Source: Inia geoffrensis
Taxonomy: Eukaryota; Chordata; Mammalia; Artiodactyla; Iniidae
Direction of reading: 5' to 3'
Length of the DNA stretch: 64,000 bases
NCBI GenBank assembly: GCA_036417435.1
Contig: CM070909.1
Location: 13,300,597-13,364,596, forward strand
The translations under genes were made by a program, and so were the position numbers. The first letter of the stretch is position 1; every line of letters begins with the position of its first letter. The notes beneath the pieces are model-generated. The model made no database searches. It saw only the letters and a program-made list of their open reading frames with translations, and was not told the origin of the DNA. Positions 49,060 through 60,945 of this stretch are shown piece after piece.

Positions 49060-50359
49060 AGTCAGACTTTTGACCCCACAACTCCTCTAAAAATCCTCTT
49101 GTGAAAGGCAGTGGTGACCTTGGTATTGCCAACTCCAACATCCATCTGCAGCCTTTGACTTGGGTGATCACTTGCTCCAAGATATGCTTTCTTCCCTTGG
49201 TTTCCAGGGCTTCACATTCTCTTGATCCTCCTCCTACCTGACTGGTTGCTGTTCCTCCATCTTCTTTGCTGGTTCCTCCTCTTCCTTCCGGCCTTTCGAA
49301 GCTGGGGTGCCCCAGGGTCAATCCTTGCTGTTCATTTCATTTCTATCGACGTTCACCTCCTCGGAAATCTCACTTGGTCTCCCGCTTTAAATCCCTTTCC
49401 CATGATGATCACTCTCACACTTCTGTCTCCAAAACTTCCAACCTGTACATCAAACTGCCTATCTGACAGCTCTGCGTGGATATCTTTGAAACAACTCCAA
49501 GACTTCCAAAACTGAACTCGGCCTTTCCAGTTTCAGTTAAAGGCAACTCTATTCCTCCACTGCCAGCTGCTCTCTTTCTCTGGAAACCTACATCCAATCA
49601 GTCAGGGCACCGTGACCGCCTGACCTTCAAAAGGTATCTAGAACACAACCTTTTATTTTACCCACTTTGTTTGAGCCACCCTCATCCTTCACCCATCACT
49701 GAAAGGGCCTGCTAACTGGACCCCCTGTCTCTGCCCCAGTCTCATGCTCAACAAAGCAGCAGGATGATCCTTTTAAAGCTGAAATCATAAGATGTCACCT
49801 TCTGCCCCAAACCCTCGACAGCTTCCCAACTCCCTAAAAGGAAAAAGCCAACACCCTTGATTCGGACCCCACTGCCCCTCAGATCCCACATCCTCTGACT
49901 CTCACCCTCTCTCTCCTCCAAGCACGCTGACTGCTCTTAAAGATACTCATTCCCGCTCCAGACCTTTATTTCAAGCTATTTCCTCGGCCTGAAACACTTC
50001 CTCCAGCTACCCAGGTACTCACTCACAGGGCTAACACACAAACCAGGTTCAAGTCTTTGCTAAAACCTCACCTTCTCAACAAAGCCCAAACCTGACCCTG
50101 CAATGCGATGTGACAGCCACCCTCTCCTGTCGCAGGGAGGCCTGAGCCCCCTTATCCTGCTCCACGTTTGCTTTTTGCCATAGCATTTATCACCATCGAA
50201 CAGATGACGTGATGTATCTATTATGAATGTATGCCTCGTGCCAACTAGAGTGTAAACACCGTGAAGACAAGGATCAATTTATTTGCTCATTGCCATAACC
50301 CAGCACCTAGAATGGGGCCTGGCCCAAAGTGGACTCCCAGTAAATATTTGTTGAATTTT
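49060..50359 (+). mobile_element. Long L2 fragment (RT region to 3' end)
   Basis: About 1.3 kb in sense orientation. The front part decays from the L2 reverse-transcriptase region: the frame from 49222 keeps a weak W-F/L-L pattern where the consensus has WFSSYL and GVPQGS. The 3' part shows 'agcagcaggatgatcctttt', 'cataagatgtcaccttctgc', 'atttcctcggcctgaaacac', 'gtctttgctaaaacctcacc' and the terminal 'cagtaaatatttgttgaatt'. No intact protein remains. Confidence 0.75.
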
Positions 50360-50373
50360 AAAATGTGGTAATT

Positions 50374-51052
50374 TTCCATTGTGTGTGTTTCTGTGTGTAT
50401 TCACAATTTCTTTATCCATTCATCCATCAGTGGGCACTTAGGTTGGTTTCACATCTTGGCTACTGTAAATAATACTGCAATGAACATGGGAGGGTTCATG
50501 TATCTTTTCTAGTTAGTATTTTCATTTTCGTCAGATAAATACCCAGAAGTAGGAATCATATGGTAGTTCTAAGTTTTAATTTTTTGAGGAACTGCCATAC
50601 TGTTTTCCATAGTGGCTGAACCAGTTTATGTTCCCATCAACAGGGCACGAGGGTTCCCTTTTCTCCACGTCCTCTCTAACACCTGTCATTTTTTATCTCT
50701 TTTTTACAATCCATTCTAATAGGCGTGAGGTCATATCTCACTGTGGTTTTGATTTGCATTCCCTGATGATTTGTGATACCAAGCATCTTTTCACGTGCCC
50801 GTTGGCCATCTGCATGTCTTCTTTGGAAAAATATCTATCCAAGCCCTCTGACCATTTTTTAATGATTGTTTCTATTTTTTGCTATTGAGTTTTATGAGTT
50901 CTTTATATATATGATATATGATTATCAGATATATGATTTACAAATATTTCTCCCCTTCAGTAGACTACCTTTTCATTTTGTTGATGATTCCTTTCGCTGT
51001 GCAGAGCTTTTTAGTCTGATGTAGTCCCACTTGTTTACTTTTGCTTCTGTAT
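50374..51052 (-). mobile_element. L1, inverted 5' part of a twin-primed insertion
   Basis: The plus strand is the reverse complement of L1 ORF2: 'gccatactgttttccatagt', 'ggcgtgaggtcatatctcac', 'gtttacttttgcttctgt'. Reading the minus strand to its end gives CAATGGAA, which is the L1 sequence directly upstream of the ATTACTCAGCC where the plus-strand part begins. Confidence 0.93.
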
Positions 51053-51614
51053 TACTCAGCCATAAAAAAGAATGGAATCTTGCCATTTGTGACAACGTGG
51101 ATGGACCTTGAGGGCATTATGCTAAGTGAAATAAATCAGGCAGAGAAGGACAAATACCATATGATTTCACTTGTATGTGGACTCTAAAACACAAAACAAA
51201 ACAAATGAATCAAAACAAATCAAGACAAAACAAAACAAAACAAACAAAAAAGCCAAGCTCATAGATACAGAGAACAGAACGGTGGTTGCCAGAGGTGGGG
51301 CGTGATGGGGTGAGTGAAATGGGTGAAGGGGGTCAAAGGTACAAACTTCCAGTTATAAAATAAATACCTCATTGGGATGCAATGTACAACCTGATGACTA
51401 CATTTAATAATACTGTATTGCATATCTGAAAATTGCTAAGAGAGTAAATCTTGAAAGTTCTCATCACAAGAAAAGAAGAAAGTTTTGTAATATGTATGGT
51501 GACGAACGGTAACAAGACTTACTGTGATCATTTCACAGTATTTACAAATATGGAATCATTATATTGTACACTCGAAATTAATATAACATTACATGCCAAT
51601 TACACCTCAATTAA
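51053..51614 (+). mobile_element. L1 3' end of the same twin-primed insertion
   Basis: It starts with 'attactcagccataaaaaag', continues through 'gacaacgtggatggaccttg', 'aaataccatatgatttcact', an (ACAAA)n stretch at about 51188-51250 and a 3' UTR, and ends in a short A tail. Duplication aaaatgtggtaatt (50360-50373) versus aaaacgtggcaatt (51615-51628), 12/14, flanks both halves together. Confidence 0.93.
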
Positions 51615-51628
51615 AAAACGTGGCAATT

Positions 51629-54600
51629 GATGTTTCAACCAGATAATTCTCAAATCTAGTTTATTTTTGTTGGCTATCGAATTGACAATATATTTTTCTA
51701 GTATTTTAAAGTCTCCCACACTTCTCAAATCTTGGTAATTTATAACATCATAGCGATTATGAGCCTGCTAGGACATTAAAGTAATTTCAGAGTAAATAAA
51801 TCTGATTTTTCTCCGAGTCCTTCCTCCTAGTATATGAGTAAAAAAGTCCTGCTGTTTTGCTTCTAAATTCAGTTCTTAAGGAGGATCTGTGTTTGATAAA
51901 AGTCTAGAATCACTAGGCTTTTGCTGAAAACTTTCTCCACTACCATCAGATTTAGAAGGCAAGTGTAAAAATGATGGACTCACGAGGTCAGGTTCACTCC
52001 GGCTGGTTTACTCCTGGGTATTTCTGCTTTACTTCTTCCATGCTGAGCACAGAGCAGAAGCAGAACATGGGGACAAAATCTCATTCCTCTCCCAACACGA
52101 GGGGAGGATTTTCTCTGCCCGACCTAACTCCAAGAGACCCCCTCTTTGGTGACTATAAATGCTGATTCCAACCATCATTTTTTTCCCCAGGTGACTAAGG
52201 CTGGTGGTAGCTATTTAGGGTGGGTTTGGATAGTGTCAATTTAGTGAGCAATGCCCTGCAAGAAGGAAAAAAGCACCCGATGTTCTCCAACCTCACCATT
52301 AATCACAAATATCATGACTGAAACACACAAAGGAAGCTCACCGGTGAAGAATCATGATCTTTCCCGCCAGATTCATTCTTTGTAAACCATGGCACACAAA
52401 GGAGAGCACTCTGGGTTTTCAAGCGCCCATGAACAGATATTCAAGCAGATTGAGCTAGTCTAAGAGCCATTCTGGATAACTAAACAACTCCCCCAGAAGC
52501 CATCAGTCTTTTTCTTATTTGTTCTTTCAGAAGATAATTTCACTTTCTCCTTGACTTCTGTCCCGTTTTCTTCCCTGAGTCTCCCTCTTGGATGTGCTTC
52601 AGTCGCTGAATTTAAGCCACAGCTGAGAAACAAACTAAAAGTATTCACTCTGAGAACGTCCTCAAGGTTCTTCCTATTCTAGGTCTCAGAGATGATTTTA
52701 TAGCAAGAAGAAAGCTTACAAGCAACAGACAGGGCAATAAGAGGAGAAGAATAAAAGGCCTCTCCCTCTTGCTAAGATACCCAAGAGAATAAAGAAAGAA
52801 TTAAGTCAGGGAGCAGAAGGCCTGGAGAATACCAAGAGAACTTCCGGAACGTGCTTGTCCTCCTCTGGAAGGTATCAAGATGCCAAAATCTTAACAAGGC
52901 TCTTACATTTCATCTGAAATTAAAATCCCTCACTGTGGCCTGTGCCATTATGCACATCAAAACAACTCTCAGATGGACCGACTTGTATTTTTATTAAGAG
53001 GTCCTTTTCTATAAAAGAGCTAGCTGACAAGTTCAGCAACAGCCACATTCTGTGACTGAATCAACGTACTTTTAAGCAAACGCAAGCGAAGAAGGTAGGG
53101 GAATAGGAAAAGTTGGAAAAAAATGAAACTGATAGAGAAAAAGTAGTATAAATGTTAAACTAACAGTATTAATTAGGATTATCAATATCAGACTTAATTT
53201 ATTTAGACAAGTTTACAAAATCAAGTGTGTTCAACACAAATATAGATCTGAGCATTTCGTAGATAGAAAGAAGGGCATTTCATAGATAAAAAGAAGGGCA
53301 TCGTAAAACTAAACCATACAACCAAGGGAAGACAAAAAATTTTTTATGAGGTATGAAATACTAAATCCAAAATCCAATACTATCAAAATCTTTCCATTTA
53401 ACTTAAGCTGAGAGGGTAGAGTTTACAGAAGAACTGTGATCATTATTAAAGAAGAAGGTGAAGTACAGGCCAGTGATGGTACTTGACACACCAGCAGCAT
53501 TTATCAGAGGGAAGACGTTGACATTTCTTTCAAATACATAAACATTCCCATCTCCGTATATGTATTTGCTCAGAGCATCACATGCATATACCAATGGGAG
53601 CAGAGAATGGGGGAGATGCCCAAGAGAGGGGGAGGGTAGAAAAGGCATTTTGTATTTGATGAAGCTAAGAGTGCTGGTACCTTTTTTGTTGCTAAAAATA
53701 ACAAAGCACTGGTTCTAAATACAGTGATTATGTTCATACCCGTGGGTCTCTGCAAGAGATCCCTGGAAAACAAAAGGTCCTTTGTCCTCCTGTCCCTGCT
53801 CTATATAGAAAGACGAAGCACTGCTGAATTTATGATAGAGTTTGGACCAAACATGGTCATTTGGCACAGGTTAACAAGCCGTAGCCTCCAGTGGCAGAAA
53901 GAAGTTTCCTGAGAAAGTTTTTCTCAACAAACATCAGTGATCTGTGTCCCCAGGTCCCTGGATTGAGAAACCAATTGCTACTTCCTCACATAAAGCCAAG
54001 GACGGCTGTTCACAATTAACGCGGCTTCGAATTTATTCACTTGTCCCAAAGCAATTCGGTCCTCCGTCTAAAAGAGGCATCGCATTTTGAAGGGCTCCAG
54101 AAATGAAAATAAAATTGCATACAGGCAGATTAAAATATATATATACATCTTCAACAGCTTGTCAGCACCTGCCTGGCCCAGCCTCACTCGATTGTAGGAC
54201 TTAGAATTTTAGCCACCAGGCATGCCTGCCAACCTTTAAACCAGGATTGGCCCTGTCCCGTCCTCACCAACATCACCGTCTAAAGCTGACTGGGCTGCTC
54301 TAAGCCCAGTATTTGGAGCACCGGATGTGGTGAGGCTGCTGGGTGTAGGCGTGCCCGCCCAGAAACCTTCCTCCTTCACAGACTAACCATGTGACCAACC
54401 GAAGTCCTTCCACGTGTCCTGACCTTTATTCCAGTCTCTATTGGATGAGGAGCCCTACTCAGAACTTGCAACTATTCTGCACAGTCCCTGACACCCTTGA
54501 TGCTGGACCCTGCTGCCTCCATCTGCAGATGCCAACAGAGATTGGACAGCCCTTCCTACCCTTAACAGTGAGAAGTTTATGTGGCTTTGTCCTCTATTGT

Positions 54601-56559
54601 ACCAAACCCCTGCATTCCCACACCAGTCTGAGTCACACTGAATGGGTTATTTGGCCTAAAATAGGTTTCTTGGAGCTTGCTACCTGCGGCAGGCAGTGTA
54701 CAAGGTTAAGTCCAGTCCTACCAGCCCTCAGCCTCTCCCTAGACTCATTGCGCAGATCCCAGTATGCCTGGCCGGCAAAAGGGTAAAAATGGTGTCCAGT
54801 GTTTGATTGGTTACATCTAAGTTTATTTGAGATTTTCTCTGTTCACTTTATACTGAAAATTGCTCTCCTTTTCCGGAATTATTCAACTCTCACTTTTGCT
54901 ATTCCTCATTTGTGCCTGCTGGGTAAAAGCACTAAAAAGGGCTCTTTAAGAGTTCAGAGTTCCTACCCACTCACCCTTCATTTTCCTTCCCTCAAGCTCT
55001 GGGAGGCGTGTGTATATGAAGTCTCGTTGAGTACACGACGCCGTCGGCTGGACCCGACACCCAGTGCCTAACCTGACACAGGGAGAGCCACACGATCCTG
55101 TCCACGTTCCTAGAAAACACCTATTACTCTCTCTGTACACAGAAGGAATACTTGGCCAAGAAGGTACAGAATGCTGTGGATTCAGCTTCCAACACAGTCC
55201 AGCATCACACTGTCTCTGGCCCAGCCTAACCCCTGCCCCAATGGAGAAGTAGCAAGCCTGCCAATATCCCTGGCCATCTTGTCATTGCTGTAATGGGCAC
55301 TGCAGCCCGGGCTGAGGTTTCTTCCTTCTTTGACTCTTTTTGCCCACAGTCCTAGTTCCACAGATAAAGACCCCATTGGAATGTCCGAACTGGCCTACAC
55401 CTTCAGCCCAACCAACGTTTCCATTCTCCCTTCTGGGGCCTTGGGTCGCTGAAATGCTGTCAGTATCTCAACTTGACTCTGGAAGATTGGCCAAGCAGGG
55501 GTGAGCAGCTGCCATCACTCGAGGGAGGTATCAAAGTTGGCAAGATCTTTCCTGAAAATAAGAGCTGGACAAGTAAAGGAAGAGCCCATTTATACATTCT
55601 TATTTTGAAGTTTGTGTATTTCTTGTTTTTAAACCACACTCAGTGGTGTCCTACATTTCTATAGTTCATACATTTCACCTAAATACGTTTCCTCTGATGG
55701 AAGCATGTGAGCAGAAAAAGAGCTCTTTAAAAGAAAATGCCAATTGGCATTTCAAACAAAGAAGTTTCGAGCTTAGCCTTTTACACATCCTCATCAGACT
55801 CTCTGGAGTACAGAGCCACTGTTACAATCAGATGCCGGCACATTTAATCTCTCATCTAGATTCTTCACAGTGGGGCCTCTGCCTATAGAGGAATCACCCC
55901 AGGCAAGTATGATTCTTACACGGTCTCATTATCTTTAGACCTGGCAGTAAAGCCACTCACCTCTCAGGCTCACGTCAGCTGGCTGTGAATTCTGTTCCAT
56001 GCTATAACAAAAACAAAATGGCGGATCCTGATGGCTGAGCAATGACATTTTGATGCTAATTTGGTACTGCTTGAAAGGTGCCAATACGTTAACCCTGTAC
56101 AAGCACAGCTTAAAACTCTCTATTAAATAATGCCAGCCTGAGATCTCAAAGAAGACACATTAACCAGAGCGGCTCGAGAAGACCCTAGCCCAGCTCAGAA
56201 CAGAACCACGGTTAAACCAGTTTAGGAGACTGCAAGGTGGAACTAGATTATTTTCCAAATATAGCCTTCAAAGAATATTCCACAATTTTCCTCAGATATA
56301 CAGGCCAGTGAGTAAAGTAATCCTGACTTTCAGAAAATCTTCCCTATGTCTATCTCAATTCCATCATGCTGCAGATGAAGCCCTTTGGCTCTCACAGTTT
56401 CCTCGGTGAAAGGCCCTCAAAATTTTTATTGAACTAAATTAAGGTGATGTCAACTTGGACGATGGTCTGTGATTTGTTTTGTGTGTAAAGATTATAATTA
56501 CACTTACTCTCGGTCTTTTCTTCCTCAGCCTAAACAACCCCCTTTATTTCTCCTTCATT
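51629..56559. other. Repeat-poor intron
   Basis: About 5 kb with no exon or element recognised. A 23-base imperfect tandem duplication is at 53252-53297. The part 55640-56240 is repeat-free and might be a conserved noncoding element. Open frames such as 54391-54786 have no support. Confidence 0.4.
53252..53297. repeat. 23-base imperfect tandem duplication
   Basis: A unit starting gcatttcgtagata and ending agaagg is repeated once with two substitutions. Confidence 0.92.
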
Positions 56560-56765
56560 ATGCTCCTTATTACAATATTTATTGAGTTTACACTGTACTC
56601 GGTTATACATGCATTATGTCAATTAATTCTCATACCCCTATGAAGTAAAGCCCTATTACTCTCTCTGTTTCATCAATAGAGAAAGTGAGCTTTAGAGAAG
56701 TTAAGTAACTCACCCAAGGTCACTGCTGGTCTGAGAATCTAGCTGGGCCTGACTTCAGGGTGGAC
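56560..56765 (-). mobile_element. MIR SINE relic
   Basis: Antisense MIR: 'caattaattctcatacccct', 'gaagtaaagccctattactc', 'agagaagttaagtaactcac', 'ccaaggtcactgctggtctg'. Confidence 0.8.
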
Positions 56766-59700
56766 TTAACCACGCCCCACACATCCTCAAGCTTCCATGA
56801 ATCAGCGCTGTGGCTCCCATCTGAACCATCTACACCTCCTGTTTTAATTGTGGACCACAGAATGATCACAGTTATCTAGTAAAAGTCTAACCCCTGCCTA
56901 GTATAGTACAGAGACTATTTTCATGAGTTCTTAAGCTTCACCCCTATGCACCCACCTACTAGCACAGTTGCACTGCTAACTAGTGATGGGTTTGGTCCAT
57001 GTTATCACCCTACGGTATTCTTTTATTGGACCTCATACAACCGGTTCTTTATGATCGTATTAGCTGTTTGCTAATCAATCAAGGATTTATTAAATGCAGG
57101 TGCTGTGGGAAGTAGAGACAAAGTATAATTCTTCCTCATCCTCAGAGTGAGCCGACTGGAAAACAGATCAAAATACACAGAATAACTGATGGCTTTCTTA
57201 AGTTAAATGATAACGTGAGGTTTCGAATATGTGTCATAAGAATGGCGAGAATAGAGGTGCAGTGTGGCTGGACAGCTATATTCTTGTAAAGCTTCTTTTT
57301 GCTTATCTCTTTCTTTGCCGGTTCTCCCACCAGCTCTGTGCGGTGAGCAAATTAAACGCCCATGCATTTTAATCCAAATACCAGACTAGGGACAGAAATA
57401 TAAGTAACACTGGCCTTGAACTACAGCCTTAGACTTGTCCTCAGGTGGACAACCAGCCTCTGATGTCCACTACCTCGGGCAGCGATGTAAGTAAGGGCTG
57501 ATAGGAATACCACACAGCATCATATCCACAGCATTCCACCGTCTAAATGAATTATATATAAATCTTTCTCCTTGATCTACCCCGTCTTTCATTTTCATCT
57601 CTGAAGATTAGATTAGTATGACAGGACTTATCCTTTATGAAGTCAAGCTACCCAGTTAAAAAACCCTCTTCTCTTCAAATGATTGCAAATTGATTTTGTT
57701 AAGATTTCTTTTCAGTGTTCCTTCAGAAAAGCTAGGGGAGTGATACTTTCTAGTCTTTCCTTTTTCTCCATGTATCTTTTTTCTTTACTCTGGCCTTTTT
57801 CGTCTGATCCTCCAATAGTTTTCGATAATTGTGTGCATCATTTGGGAGATCCATCAATTACCTCAGTGCTCCTTGCATAAAGATAACCTGCGACGGCAAA
57901 ATTAAATCCAAGCAACTCACCAAAGTAGCCTGACACCAAATTTTCTTCAGTTCACTTTATTAGTCTCTATGCCCCGTTCATTTAAAAATGCACAGACAAC
58001 TACCCAAGCACCATCAATTCTCAAAGCCCCTTCCATGTCTCTTAAATTAACATAATGTTCTTTTTAATTTCATTTGCCTACTAATAAAGCAAGGGTATAT
58101 TTCAAGATCTGCTTTTATTCTTGGCTCCATGAAATTAAATGAATACAGAGTAGCAATGGCATCCTTGAGAATTCACACAGTGACACGGTGTCTCACCTTT
58201 TGCCAAAAAAAAAAAGAGACACATCTGAACTGAGTGGGGTGCCTCTTCCAGGTGTAAATGGAATGAGACACAATGTCCTTGTCTGTATGTTGAGGCTTAT
58301 GTTGGTTACATATGCAACAACCTATTAACAAAGTTACTAGAACTAATCAGTTCAGTTTGCAAGTTATGTTTCACACAAAAAGGAAAGCTGTCTTGGCTCA
58401 TAAGAAAATATCTCCTTGCATTTATATTCCTGAGTTCCACAATAATGCAAAGATTATCCAAACTATCTAGACAGAGTCCCCAAGAGGCCTCCTACCAAGG
58501 ACCTCTATGGAATCAGTCGCTTGGTTATAGGTTCTTAATATTCAAATCTTTGGTGACAAAGAGTAAGCTCATCTCACTCAACTTCTTTTTTTTTTTTTGC
58601 ATCTTCTTATTCTATAGCAACATCTTTCAAAGAACAGACATTTTAAATCTGAAGTCCAATTGCATTTTTAAAAGTGAATCATGCTTGTACGTCTCCACAT
58701 TCATCAGGAAAAGCAAGAGAGAGGTTCTTCTTTAGCAATGAAAAAACACCTCTGCCAGTTTACAGGCTACAGGGTAATCTGGGAATTCAACTTTCTCAGA
58801 CATATTCACGAAAATATCCCCATTCCAAGTCTCAGCATTCCATTGTTTTTTATTAAGGTCCTTGACCGTAAAAGAAGGGACTTACTAGAGATGTGTATCT
58901 GGTATCCTTTACACTTTTACTGTCTTTAAAATTCAAATTTTGGGCTTGATAGATAAACTAAGTTCTTCTCTAGTCTCCTAGGATGTGGGACCATTTTCCT
59001 TGCATGAGCTCAAACCATCTTAATCTTGCTGCTTACATGTGGCCTTTTCCATCCCCACCACTACCATCCCCCCAGACAGATAACTTCTCTTAGAACACTT
59101 GGCCTGAACTTGCAAAGCAACACTGGGAACCGTCTCTCAGATTCTTAATCTCTTCCTACCGTAAGGGAGAATAACTCCCAGATTCCCCTCTCATCTCCTT
59201 CCCATAAAGGCAAAGAGCCTCCCGATCTGGTCACAGTAAAACTCCTTGAATACCTAATTGTGTGGGTTTTTTTTAAATTAAATATGTACTAGTAGAGCGT
59301 TGCCATGTTGCTCAGTGAGTGACTTCTAGAGTCAGACTTGGTTAAGCTTCCTTCTTTGATATGTTTGGTGTTAACAAAACCACAAACCTTTCACAGGCAT
59401 TGAAAGGGTTCACCGTAAGTTGCTTGCAAATATGCTCCCAAAAGAAAAAAAGCAAGCCAGCCGATGATGTCAGGTAACTCAGATTATTACACGCAGATTG
59501 TCCACGTACAATGAAAAATGAGCAGAGCCACATAACTCACAGCGACAAGACAGCTGCCCCACATGCTGCGAGGCCACTGGGACCCACGCAAACCTCTATG
59601 AGGCACTGAGGGAGGCTGGTCCTGCAATACCAGGTCAGGAGCTAACACTTCGGAAAGTAAGCTATTTATTTTACCTGGAGTTGTACTTTTTTTTTTTTTT

Positions 59701-60559
59701 AATTTCTGCTACTCTGAACATAGCTCTTGGTTTCTAAAATTTTAATACATCCCATTCTCCACCATTACAAGAAATGAAACTTCTCCCATCTTGCCCTGCA
59801 AGCTCAAGAACTTCATCAATACGCCCTGGAAGCCAAATTCATGCCAATCTTCAACTTTTACTCATTGCACATAAAGCTAGTGTGCACTCTGTTCACATCA
59901 TTTCCTACATCCTTATAAATATAGGAGGAAAGTTAGTGTTCTGTTTCTTCTGAATTATCGGGCATTTCACAGTGACCTGTCTGTCCATGATCACTTCAAA
60001 AGAACTTAACGTTCATTGTTGACCAAATTTGGCTCATTCTGAGGGTATTACCCTCTGTGAAACAGTGGCTCAGTAGCTGTCAAAAAGACTAGTTTCCAGA
60101 ATATTTAATTGATTTCACTGAAATTTGGTTAAGTGGGAGGAGGTTATGGAGATATTTGCTGGCATTGAGATTAAAGGTCAAACACTAATTTAACCCTTGG
60201 CATTAGCATCTCAACACCCCTAATGTACAAACTGCAAACTCCCTCTATTTTAACCACACTGAAAGATAGATATGTGTTATTTATTCCTGAGAATAATAGT
60301 CTAAAGATATTCTGTGGTGAATTCTGTCTGACAAGAGTAAGGGGCCCTGACCTCTAGAGATTTCTACAAACATTTACTCTCTGGGTTTCAACCCCAGATG
60401 CCTCATCCTTCTTAGTGATTTTGATAACTGGTTTCCCATAGCCACCACTTCATAATGACCCCTAAGTGAAAATCTAAAATTTAGATTTTGCTCTTTATAA
60501 ACTTACATGGTTTTAGAAGGAAGAAGCCAAGGTAACAAAGCAGTAAGTACAAAAAGAGA
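56766..60559. other. Repeat-poor, AT-rich intron
   Basis: No exon or element was recognised. Short A or T tracts occur at 58206-58216, 58586-58599 and 59689-59701. Frames at 58445-58929 overlap in different frames and are not supported. Confidence 0.4.
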
Positions 60560-60945
60560 AAACGCATGCTAGGGCTATGGAAAAAGAACTGGATTTGGAA
60601 TCAGAAATTCAGATCCAAATCTGGATACTTCTTGTCTGTGTGATCTTAGACTGTAATTTAACTTATCCGACCGTTATTTTTCTCTAGAAAATAACAGTGC
60701 TAATTCTTAATGTATAGAGTTGTAAAGAGGATCAAATGGGGGGAGGGGGTGGGATGAATTGGGAGATTGGGATTGACATGTATACGCTAATATGTATAAA
60801 ATAGATGATTAATAAGAACCTGCTGTATAAAAATTAAATTAAATAAAATTCAAATTAAAAAAGAGGATCAAATGAGGTAATGCCTGTAAAAGTGGCTACT
60901 ACAGTGCCTGGCACAGAGTAAATTCTCAGATTCAGTAAGTGCGAG
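60560..60945 (+). mobile_element. MIR SINE relic split by a short L1
   Basis: Sense MIR: 'ggaatcagaaattcagatcc', 'gtctgtgtgatcttagactg', then, after the L1, 'aatgcctgtaaaagtggcta' and 'cagtgcctggcacagagtaa'. Removing 60739-60859 and one copy of the duplication restores a continuous MIR. Confidence 0.85.
60739..60859 (+). mobile_element. Very short L1 3' end with perfect target-site duplication
   Basis: A 121-base, strongly 5'-truncated L1 tail beginning in the G-rich 3' UTR, then 'gatgaattgggagattggga', 'tgacatgtatacgctaatat', 'gaacctgctgtataaaaatt'. The 15-base duplication aaagaggatcaaatg is perfect at 60724-60738 and 60860-60874. Confidence 0.95.

Noticed and set aside
54391..54786. Plus-strand open frame of 131 codons
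   Set aside because: No similarity, no exon boundaries and ordinary intronic context.
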